5,049 nt of DNA, from NCBI GenBank assembly GCA_902796375.1, contig CADBOW010000170.1, positions 1-5,049 of the forward strand. Direction: 5' to 3'. Positions 1 through 5,049 of the stretch are shown here, piece by piece. Both the position numbers and the translations under genes were made by a program. The first letter of the stretch is position 1. Each line of letters starts with the position of its first letter. The DNA is from an uncultured Lachnospiraceae bacterium. GTDB lineage: Bacteria > Bacillota > Clostridia > Lachnospirales > Lachnospiraceae. The notes under the pieces are model-generated. The model had not been told where the DNA came from. It saw nothing but the letters and a program-made list of their open reading frames with translations, and searched no databases.

Positions 1-1247
1 CCTTCCTCCATACGCTTCTTCGCTGCCGCCTCATCCAGAAGATCGATGGCTTTATCCGGCAGATATCGGTCATTGATATAACGGACCGAATACTGAACCG
101 CTGCCTCCATGGCCTCCTTCGTAATCTCCACCCGGTGATGGTCCTCATAGCGGGAAGCGATACCCTCCAGGATCTCCATGGTCTCTTCCTCTGTGGGTTC
201 CTCCACATAAACCGGCTGGAATCTCCGTTCCAGAGCCGCATCCTTCTCGATGTATTTCCGATATTCCGCTCTGGTGGTGGCTCCGATCACCTGGATCTGT
301 CCACGGGAAAGAGCCGGCTTCAGGATATTGGACGCATCCATGGCCCCCTCTGCCCCACCGGCACCGATGATGGTATGCAATTCGTCTATGAACAGGATCA
401 CATTTCCGGCATCGATCACTTCCTGGATCGTCCGTTTGATCCTTTCCTCAAATTCGCCCCGGTACTTGGATCCCGCCACCATACTGCTGAGGTCCAGAGA
501 TACGATCCTCTTGTCACGAAGTGACGCGGGAATCGCTCCCTCGTGCATCAGCTGGGTGATCCCTTCCACAATGGCGGTTTTCCCCACGCCTGCCTCACCT
601 ACCAGGCATGCATTGTTCTTCCGCCGGCGGCTGAGGATCTGCAGTACGCGTTTCATTTCATCCATACGCCCGATCACGGGATCCAGGTTCCCGGCTTCTG
701 CCTCCAGGGACAGATCCCGGCTGAACTGGTCCAGTGTGGGCGTGGCCGAACGACGCTTCAGCTTTCCTGCCGCAAATGCCTGATACGTCCGTTCCGCATC
801 CTTCTCCCGCATACCGTCTGCGATGAGAATATCGATGTATAGACGTTTCCGGTTGATCTTCATCAGATCCAGCATCTGGGATGCGACACACTCTCTATGG
901 GACAGGATTGCCAGAAGGATATGCTCCGTGCCGATCTCCTTCACGCCGTAGCGACGTGCTTCCTCTCCGGCATCCAGTAACAGCTCACGGGTCTTCTCCG
1001 TCACTTCCTCCGTATCGGAAAAGCCCTCGATCTCCGGTGCCAGCTGCCGTGCCTGCTCCAGCATGGACGAAAACCGGTCCGGCGTAACGCCGTTCTTGCG
1101 CAGAACCTTCTCAGCCACTCCCTTATGGACAGCGATCAGGCCGAACAGGACATGCTGTGTCCCGACGAAACCGCTGTTCATCTGTTTTGCGATTCTCTCT
1201 GCCTCCTGCAATGCCTGCCGGGCAGCCTTGGAATACTTGTCTTTCAT
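1..1247 (-). CDS. clpC: ClpC-type AAA+ unfoldase, ATP-binding subunit of Clp protease (N-terminal part; runs off left edge)
   Basis: Hexameric ATP-driven unfoldase of the cytoplasmic Clp machinery, which threads proteins into ClpP. The first 415 residues are visible; B. subtilis ClpC has about 810. Two Clp_N repeats span about residues 5-145, each marked by a GT(Q/E)H motif (29-32 and 106-109). The first AAA+ domain follows: Walker A GEAGVGKT at 217-224, pore loop KYRG at 261-264, Walker B ILFIDE at 284-289, sensor-1 GATT at 322-325, and ALERRF at 338-343 holding the arginine-finger region. The sensor-2 stretch YLPDKAIDLLDEA is at 395-407. The sequence stops at the expected start of the middle domain, so the second ATPase ring and any ClpP-binding loop are not seen. 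The ATG lies inside the end of purD (ATGA overlap) with only a weak ribosome site, which suggests translational coupling. The first repeat has Gln where B. subtilis ClpC has Glu32. ClpA/ClpB-like proteins are alternatives, but the residues around the first ATPase motifs match ClpC best. Confidence 0.93.
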   Translation of the reverse strand, partial: MKDKYSKAARQALQEAERIAKQMNSGFVGTQHVLFGLIAVHKGVAEKVLRKNGVTPDRFSSMLEQARQLAPEIEGFSDTEEVTEKTRELLLDAGEEARRYGVKEIGTEHILLAILSHRECVASQMLDLMKINRKRLYIDILIADGMREKDAERTYQAFAAGKLKRRSATPTLDQFSRDLSLEAEAGNLDPVIGRMDEMKRVLQILSRRRKNNACLVGEAGVGKTAIVEGITQLMHEGAIPASLRDKRIVSLDLSSMVAGSKYRGEFEERIKRTIQEVIDAGNVILFIDELHTIIGAGGAEGAMDASNILKPALSRGQIQVIGATTRAEYRKYIEKDAALERRFQPVYVEEPTEEETMEILEGIASRYEDHHRVEITKEAMEAAVQYSVRYINDRYLPDKAIDLLDEAAAKKRMEE

Positions 1248-2515
1248 TGCTCGTCAATGGCCTTTCCTATGTCATGGCGCATATATTTGTTCTCAAATTC
1301 AACCCATTCGGTTGCGGCATACGCGTTCGCACGTGCTTCGAGAAGCGTGGCGCCCAATGCCGTAACCCCCAGAACACGGCCACCGTTTGTGACAACCTGT
1401 CCGTCCTTCAGGGCGCTGCCGGAATGGAATGCATAATATCCGTCTCTGGTCTGGAATCTCTCCAGTCCTCTGATGGGAAATCCCTTCTCATAATGAACCG
1501 GATATCCGTCGGATGCCAGCATAACGCAGACTGCCGCATTGTCCTCGAACTCCAGCTCGATCTGATCCAGCGTCCCGTTTACACAGGCCTCCATCACTGT
1601 CAGCATATCATTCTTCATCCGGGGAATCACCACCTGTGCCTCCGGGTCTCCGAAGCGTGCATTAAACTCCAGCACCTTCGGTCCGTCCTCCGTCAGCATC
1701 AGACCGCAGAACAGGACGCCCTTGAATTCTCTGCCCTCGGCACGCATGGCGTCGATGGTCTTCTGATACACATGCTCCTTACAGAAGCGATCCACCTCAT
1801 CCGTATAGAAGGGACTGGGTGAAAATGTTCCCATGCCGCCTGTATTCAGACCGGTGTCGCCGTCCCCTGCACGCTTATGATCCTGCGCGGAGGTCATGGG
1901 GCGAATGGTCTTTCCGTCGGAGAAGCAGAGCACGGACACCTCACGTCCGGTCATAAACTCCTCGATGACGATCTTATCTCCGGCCGCGCCGAACTGCTTG
2001 TCCACCATAAGGGTCTTCACGCCCTCGATTGCCTCATCCCTTGTCATGCAGATGAGAACGCCCTTACCCAGTGCCAGACCGTCTGCCTTCAGAACGATGG
2101 GGATCTTCGCAGTCTTCAGATATTCCATGGCATCCTCGGGGTTGTCAAAAACCTCATATGCCGCTGACGGAATGTCATATTTCTTCATGAGCTCCTTGGA
2201 AAATGCCTTGGAAGCCTCAATGATGGCTGCATTCTTCCTGGGCCCGAAGGTCGGGAATCCCGCATCCAGAAAAGCATCTGCCACGCCGGCTGCCAGCGGA
2301 TCATCGGGACCTACCACCACAAAATCCACTTCCTTCTCTTTCGCAAATGCAACCAGTGCCTCACTGTCCATAACGGAAATGTTCACACATTCGGCAAGCT
2401 CGCCGATCCCTGCATTTCCGGGGGCTGCATAGATCTTATCCACTCTCGGGCTCTTGGCGATCGCCCAGGTGATCGCATGCTCTCTTCCGCCGCCGCCAAC
2501 GATCATTACCTTCAT
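1244..2515 (-). CDS. purD: Phosphoribosylamine--glycine ligase (GAR synthetase)
   Basis: Joins 5-phosphoribosylamine and glycine with ATP to make GAR, step 2 of de novo purine synthesis, in the cytoplasm. The 423 residues fit the usual length of a monofunctional PurD. An N-terminal domain opens with VGGGGREHA (6-14), followed by VGPDDPL (68-74). The ATP-grasp part has KADGLALGKGV (143-153), EEF (185-187) and AQDHKR (210-215), then the glycine-rich NTGGMG (224-229). The family signature RFGDPEAQ is at 287-294. A C-terminal domain with LASDGYP (333-339) completes it. No key motif is missing. The ATG at 2515 is set by a good Shine-Dalgarno AAGGAGAA (2528-2521), seven bases away. The gene lies 136 bp after purN and its TGA overlaps the clpC start by 4 bp. 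It probably belongs to the purM transcript, although a weak internal promoter in the upstream gap cannot be excluded. Confidence 0.97.
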   Translation of the reverse strand: MKVMIVGGGGREHAITWAIAKSPRVDKIYAAPGNAGIGELAECVNISVMDSEALVAFAKEKEVDFVVVGPDDPLAAGVADAFLDAGFPTFGPRKNAAIIEASKAFSKELMKKYDIPSAAYEVFDNPEDAMEYLKTAKIPIVLKADGLALGKGVLICMTRDEAIEGVKTLMVDKQFGAAGDKIVIEEFMTGREVSVLCFSDGKTIRPMTSAQDHKRAGDGDTGLNTGGMGTFSPSPFYTDEVDRFCKEHVYQKTIDAMRAEGREFKGVLFCGLMLTEDGPKVLEFNARFGDPEAQVVIPRMKNDMLTVMEACVNGTLDQIELEFEDNAAVCVMLASDGYPVHYEKGFPIRGLERFQTRDGYYAFHSGSALKDGQVVTNGGRVLGVTALGATLLEARANAYAATEWVEFENKYMRHDIGKAIDEQ

Positions 2516-2536
2516 AGTTGTTCTCCTTCGATCAAT

Positions 2537-2542
2537 ATTATA
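2537..2542 (-). promoter_or_regulatory. Possible internal -10 box ahead of purD
   Basis: A perfect TATAAT on the minus strand (2542-2537) lies just before the purD Shine-Dalgarno. No good -35 exists at 16-18 bp; the nearest candidate TTGACC (2561-2556) is at only 13 bp. Transcription from here would leave a leader of about 15 bases. It is a weak candidate and may simply be part of an AT-rich stretch. Confidence 0.25.
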
Positions 2543-2552
2543 AAAATGATAT

Positions 2553-2579
2553 CGGGGTCAAAATTGTGTTTTGTCCCCG
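2553..2579. repeat. Imperfect inverted repeat in the purN-purD gap
   Basis: Arms CGGGGTCAAAA (2553-2563) and TTTTGTCCCCG (2569-2579) pair at 10 of 11 positions around a 5-base spacer, with one central T-T mismatch. In the operon transcript it would form a hairpin 37 bases ahead of the purD start. A T5 run lies six bases beyond the stem (2546-2542), too far for a standard terminator. It could be a transcript-processing or stability element, a weak attenuator, or a copy of a dispersed intergenic repeat. Confidence 0.6.
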
Positions 2580-2604
2580 GCTTGGATACCACCGCATCAT
2601 GCTT

Positions 2605-2637
2605 TGCCCGGAATGACACCGAACTGCCCGAAATGAC
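2605..2637. repeat. Two-copy direct repeat in the purN-purD gap
   Basis: TGCCCGGAATGAC (2605-2617) and TGCCCGAAATGAC (2625-2637) match at 12 of 13 positions with a 20-bp period. They lie in the non-coding stretch between the purN stop and purD. No function can be assigned; a remnant of a longer repeat or a paired binding site are possibilities. Confidence 0.45.
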
Positions 2638-2651
2638 CGGACATACCGTCC

Positions 2652-3248
2652 TCAGGAAATCTTTCCTGTGGCAATGTCATTGATGGCCTGGGGCAGCAGC
2701 TTCCACTCCGCCTGCTCCATAATGCGCCGCTGCAGTTTCTCAGGCGTATCATCCGGAAGGACCTCCACTGCCTTCTGCAGCAGGATCGGCCCGGTATCCG
2801 TTCCCTTATCAACAAAATGAACCGTTGCGCCTGACACCTTGACTCCCCGTGCCAGCGCAGCCTCATGTACCTTCAGACCGTAATATCCCGTACCGCAGAA
2901 GGACGGAATGAGAGACGGATGGATATTGATGATCCTCCGCTCGTACTTATCGATCATTTCCGGCGGGATCACTACCAGGAATCCGGCCAGAACGATCAGA
3001 TCCGGCTGATAGGAATCCACTGCCTCGAGAAATCCCCTGTAAAATGCGGCACGATCCGGGAAATCTGCCGGACTTACCACCTGAGAAGGAATTCCGGCCT
3101 TCGCAGCACGCTCCAGCGCAAATACCCCGTGGTTATTGCTGATTACCCCCACCAGTTCCGTATTCTGTATGGTCCCCGCAGCGACCGAATCGATAATGGC
3201 CTGCAGATTCGTCCCGCCTCCGGATACCAGCACTAAAACTCTCAGCAT
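2652..3248 (-). CDS. purN: Phosphoribosylglycinamide formyltransferase (GART, 10-formyl-THF dependent)
   Basis: Transfers a formyl group from 10-formyltetrahydrofolate to GAR to give FGAR, step 3 of purine synthesis. The 198 residues are full length for PurN. The N-terminal phosphate-binding segment VSGGGTNLQAI is at 8-18. LAGF (87-90) leads into the folate-site strand. The catalytic triad inferred by comparison with E. coli PurN (Asn106, His108, Asp144) is Asn108 and His110 in INIHPSLIP (107-115) and Asp151 in TDTGPI (150-155). The GYYGLKVHEAAL stretch (121-132) has the form I expect in clostridial PurN. The ATG at 3248 lies inside purM and the two genes overlap by 7 bp. A purine-rich GGAGAAGGG upstream, inside purM, can serve as ribosome site at slightly long spacing. 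Tight linkage to purM implies co-transcription and probably coupled translation. Nothing in the reading frame looks broken. Confidence 0.97.
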   Translation of the reverse strand: MLRVLVLVSGGGTNLQAIIDSVAAGTIQNTELVGVISNNHGVFALERAAKAGIPSQVVSPADFPDRAAFYRGFLEAVDSYQPDLIVLAGFLVVIPPEMIDKYERRIINIHPSLIPSFCGTGYYGLKVHEAALARGVKVSGATVHFVDKGTDTGPILLQKAVEVLPDDTPEKLQRRIMEQAEWKLLPQAINDIATGKIS

Positions 3249-4267
3249 AAGATCACACCCTTCTCCGCAGCAACCGTCTCGCCGATGATATAAGCCTTCT
3301 CTCCTGCAGCCTGCAGCGCTGCGACGGTTCCGTCCGCATCCTCCGGACGAACGGCCAGCACCATACCGATTCCCATGTTATAGGTGTTATACATCATCTG
3401 CTCTTCCACCTTGCCCTCTTTGGCCATCAGGCTGAAGATTGCCGGGATCTCATAGCTGTCCTTGCGGATCTGTGCGGCGATACCCTCCGGAAGCATCCGG
3501 GGGATATTCTCATAGAATCCGCCGCCGGTGATATGGCTGGTTCCCTTGATCGTGATCCCTGCCTGCTTCACACTGCTGAGTGCCTTCACATAGATCCGTG
3601 TCGGTGTGAGAAGCGTCTCACCCAGGGTTCTGCCCAGCTCCGGCACATAACGGTTCAGCGACTTTGCCGACATATCAAATATCTTTCTCACCAGAGAGAA
3701 TCCGTTGGAATGAACCCCGCTGGAAGCAATACCCACCAGCACATCTCCGGGGACGATCCCCGCGCCGGTGATCATTTCCTTCTTCTCTACGACACCCACT
3801 GCAAATCCGGCCAGATCATATTCATCCTCTTCCATCAGGCCCGGATGCTCAGCCGTCTCACCACCGATCAGTGCCGCGCCTGCCTGACGACAGCCCTCTG
3901 CCACACCGCTTACGATGGTTGCGATCTTCTCCGGAAAGTTCTTCCCGCATGCGATATAATCCAGGAAAAACAGCGGTTCGCCGCCGGAGCATGCAATATC
4001 ATTCACACACATGGCAACCGCATCAATCCCGATGGTATCATGCTTATCCATAACAAAAGCCAGCTTCACCTTGGTCCCACAGCCGTCCGTTCCGGACAGA
4101 AGGACCGGTTCCTCCATGCCCTTGATGGCGGACAGGTCAAATGCGCCTGCAAAGCCGCCGATCCCGCCCAGCACCTCAGACCGGGTGGTCTTTCGGATGT
4201 GTTCCTTCATAAGTTCCACTGACCTATATCCAGCTTCAATATCAACACCGGAATTCTTATAATCCAT
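3242..4267 (-). CDS. purM: Phosphoribosylformylglycinamidine cyclo-ligase (AIR synthetase)
   Basis: Uses ATP to close the imidazole ring, turning FGAM into AIR (step 5 of purine synthesis). It belongs to the PurM/PurL/ThiL/SelD ATPase superfamily and normally acts as a dimer. The 341 residues match the family length. Visible signatures are YKNSGVDIEAG (3-13), the glycine-rich GTDGCGTKVKLA (59-70), DAVAMCVNDI (82-91), GGETAEHPG (135-143), SSGVHSNGFSLVRK (182-195), SHITGGGFYENIPR (244-257) and YNMGIGM (296-302). The first ATG at 4267 is supported by a near-perfect Shine-Dalgarno AAGGAGG (4282-4276) eight bases upstream. It is the first gene of the leftward unit, with a strong sigma-A promoter about 40 bases ahead. 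Its last codons overlap purN by 7 bp. No truncation or lost motif is apparent. Confidence 0.97.
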   Translation of the reverse strand: MDYKNSGVDIEAGYRSVELMKEHIRKTTRSEVLGGIGGFAGAFDLSAIKGMEEPVLLSGTDGCGTKVKLAFVMDKHDTIGIDAVAMCVNDIACSGGEPLFFLDYIACGKNFPEKIATIVSGVAEGCRQAGAALIGGETAEHPGLMEEDEYDLAGFAVGVVEKKEMITGAGIVPGDVLVGIASSGVHSNGFSLVRKIFDMSAKSLNRYVPELGRTLGETLLTPTRIYVKALSSVKQAGITIKGTSHITGGGFYENIPRMLPEGIAAQIRKDSYEIPAIFSLMAKEGKVEEQMMYNTYNMGIGMVLAVRPEDADGTVAALQAAGEKAYIIGETVAAEKGVILC

Positions 4268-4312
4268 TCTTTGATCCTCCTTCGGGGTCTTAGGTTCAAA
4301 AAGTACGTTCCC

Positions 4313-4341
4313 ATTATAGATGAAGATTCCCTATTTGTAAA
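4313..4341 (-). promoter_or_regulatory. Sigma-A type promoter for purM-purN-purD-clpC
   Basis: On the minus strand TTTACA (4341-4336) and TATAAT (4318-4313) are separated by exactly 17 bp. The -10 is perfect and the -35 has one mismatch to TTGACA. The predicted start near 4306 gives a leader of about 39 bases ending in the purM Shine-Dalgarno. That leader is too short for a purine riboswitch, and I see no clear tandem PurBox, so the mode of purine control is not visible. Confidence 0.8.
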
Positions 4342-4360
4342 CCGCGAAGGGCGTTTTTCT

Positions 4361-4376
4361 CCGGTTGAATCACCGG
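4361..4376. promoter_or_regulatory. Short dyad CCGGT-N6-ACCGG covering the -35 box of the sensor promoter
   Basis: Perfect 5-bp inverted arms separated by 6 bp. The arms enclose the TTGAAT -35 box (4365-4370) of the rightward promoter and lie just upstream of the purM promoter. The position would suit a repressor acting on the sensor gene and possibly on purM. The dyad is short and could be chance. Confidence 0.35.
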
Positions 4377-4393
4377 TACGGAAGTGATATAAT
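4365..4393 (+). promoter_or_regulatory. Sigma-A type promoter with extended -10 for the rightward sensor gene
   Basis: TTGAAT (4365-4370), a 17-bp spacer and TATAAT (4388-4393) with a TG at 4385-4386 make an extended -10 promoter close to consensus. Transcription should start near 4400 and leave a leader of about 57 bases. Its -35 is 23 bp from the -35 of the opposing purM promoter, so the two polymerase sites lie back to back. Confidence 0.8.
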
Positions 4394-4410
4394 TGTCTTG
4401 GTGTTTTTCA

Positions 4411-4432
4411 TGCGGGAAATGGAGATCCCGCA
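4411..4432 (+). promoter_or_regulatory. Leader hairpin / inverted repeat in the 5' UTR of the sensor gene
   Basis: TGCGGGA (4411-4417) and TCCCGCA (4426-4432) form a perfect 7-bp, GC-rich stem with an 8-base loop. It begins about 11 bases after the predicted transcription start and ends 12 bases before the ribosome site. It could act as an RNA hairpin stabilising the 5' end, or as an operator downstream of the start. No T-tract follows, so it is not an intrinsic terminator. Confidence 0.5.
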
Positions 4433-4444
4433 CACACTGAATAC

Positions 4445-4450
4445 GGGGGT
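4445..4450 (+). promoter_or_regulatory. Ribosome binding site GGGGGT of the sensor gene
   Basis: GGGGGT pairs with the anti-Shine-Dalgarno ACCTCC over six positions with one G-U wobble. It sits six bases before the ATG at 4457 and supports that start. Confidence 0.65.
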
Positions 4451-4456
4451 AGCGGA

Positions 4457-5049
4457 ATGAAATCAGACCACAGACTGAACATCGGTTTTTTCACCTGTCA
4501 TCTGGATAATGATTACGCATTTGAGATCTGTAAAGGCGTTGAATACGCCGCACGCGAAGCAGATGTCAACCTGATCATTTTCCCTGGCATGTATCTGAAC
4601 GCCTCTTATAATGATCCCGTAAATGCAAAATATGACTACCAGTACAATTCCATATTTTACTACGCTTCCCGGAAAACACTGGATGCTCTGATCGTATCCA
4701 TCGGTTCCATCGGAAGCTTTCTTTCGGTGGACGACATCCACTCCTTCCTGCGCCAGTTCAATGTTCCGATCCTGACGCTGGAGATTCCCGTGGAGGGCTA
4801 TCCATCGCTGTATACCGACGGAAAACCGGGAATGCGGGCCGAGGTGGAGCACATGATCAAACACCATGGCAAGACGAAGATCGGTTTTGTCAGCGGCCGC
4901 AAGGAAAATGATGATGCGCGGGAGCGTCTGGCGGTTTACCGTCAGGTTCTGGAGGAGAACGGGATCCCGTATGATCCGAACCGGGTAGTCTACGGCGATT
5001 TCTCCGAATACAGCGAAGCCATCGTGGACCGGCTTCTCACCAACAACCC
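4457..5049 (+). CDS. LacI/periplasmic-binding-protein-like sensor protein without N-terminal HTH (N-terminal part; runs off right edge)
   Basis: The visible 197 residues form the first part of a periplasmic-binding-protein-like fold of the LacI/GalR effector type (Peripla_BP_3-like). The segment NIGFF at 8-12 is the first strand, DALIVSIGS (76-84) the characteristic DG(I/L)IV-type strand, and NVPILTLEIP (102-111) the next. KIGFVSG (141-147), RLAVYRQVLEENGI (157-170) and YGDFSEYS (179-186) match the usual LacI-domain continuation. There is no signal peptide, membrane segment or cysteine lipobox, so the protein should be cytoplasmic. No helix-turn-helix precedes the fold. An in-frame TGA at 4385-4387 and the lack of an upstream ATG, GTG or TTG in frame fix the start at 4457. 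In Clostridia such bare binding domains often precede a C-terminal output module (GGDEF, histidine kinase or AraC-like), but that part is outside the window, so the final function is unknown. Ligand unknown; sugar is only a family-based guess. Confidence 0.75.
   Translation, partial: MKSDHRLNIGFFTCHLDNDYAFEICKGVEYAAREADVNLIIFPGMYLNASYNDPVNAKYDYQYNSIFYYASRKTLDALIVSIGSIGSFLSVDDIHSFLRQFNVPILTLEIPVEGYPSLYTDGKPGMRAEVEHMIKHHGKTKIGFVSGRKENDDARERLAVYRQVLEENGIPYDPNRVVYGDFSEYSEAIVDRLLTNN

Noticed and set aside
250..783. Open frame on the plus strand opposite the ClpC AAA+ domain
   Set aside because: The minus strand carries uninterrupted Walker A, Walker B and arginine-finger motifs here. The plus-strand frame has low-complexity Ser/Arg-rich content typical of a shadow.
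1157..1822. Long open frame on the plus strand opposite purD
   Set aside because: It lies fully antisense to purD, whose family motifs are intact, and its product shows no recognisable domain. It is a shadow frame of GC-biased codons.
2542..2579. Intrinsic terminator after purN
   Set aside because: The stem has a mismatch and the T5 run begins six bases past its base, so it lacks the usual immediate U-tract. purD would then also need its own good promoter, which is not evident.
2653..2668. CAGGAAA-TC-TTTCCTG palindrome over the purN stop codon
   Set aside because: It lies mostly in the purN coding sequence, has a two-base centre and no T-tract. Chance or a coding constraint explains it adequately.
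3533..4222. 229-residue open frame opposite purM
   Set aside because: Antisense to a complete purM with all its signatures. The product is rich in His and Cys without a known pattern and has no credible ribosome site.
4283..4312. GAAC-containing sites downstream of the purM -10 as possible PurBoxes
   Set aside because: Two GAAC words are present on the minus strand, but the flanks do not fit the AWWWCCGAACWWT consensus and they lie in direct rather than inverted orientation.
4268..4312. Purine or other riboswitch in the purM leader
   Set aside because: The predicted leader is only about 39 bases and shows no three-way junction or terminator stem.
4351..4409. G(C/T)GTTTTTC repeated at 4351-4359 and 4401-4409, 50 bp apart
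   Set aside because: The match is short and dominated by a T-run, so it is likely chance in a promoter region.
4463..4867. 134-residue open frame opposite the sensor gene
   Set aside because: The plus-strand frame has a promoter, a ribosome site and a clear LacI-type fold, so the antisense frame is incidental.

Overview
The window looks like chromosomal DNA from a Gram-positive anaerobe of the class Clostridia, most likely Lachnospiraceae-like. This is an inference from moderate GC content, strong AGGAGG-type ribosome binding sites, sigma-A type promoters, clostridial sequence flavour in PurM and PurN, and a ClpC-type ATPase. No database search was possible. Coding density is high. There are no RNA genes, insertion sequences or CRISPR arrays that I can support.

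Layout. Four genes run leftward as one apparent operon: purM (4267 to 3242), purN (3248 to 2652), purD (2515 to 1244), then a ClpC-type AAA+ unfoldase gene that starts at 1247 and runs off the left edge. purM and purN overlap by 7 bp. purN and purD are separated by 136 bp that holds an inverted repeat and a short direct repeat. purD and clpC overlap by 4 bp (ATGA). A rightward gene begins at 4457 and runs off the right edge. It encodes a LacI-type sugar/ligand-binding fold with no DNA-binding domain in front of it. The 189-bp intergenic region at 4268-4456 carries two divergent, near-consensus promoters, a small dyad over one -35 box and a leader hairpin.

Function. PurD makes glycinamide ribonucleotide (step 2 of de novo purine synthesis), PurN formylates it (step 3) and PurM closes the imidazole ring (step 5). 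The set is incomplete here: purF, purQ/L, purE/C and purH are not in the window, and purH is missing from the purN-purD junction where it sits in Bacillus-type operons. The unusual element is the coupling of a protein-quality-control ATPase to the end of purD. The rest is ordinary housekeeping sequence. I did not find a clear new multi-gene system, but the clpC linkage and the sensor without a helix-turn-helix merit a look.
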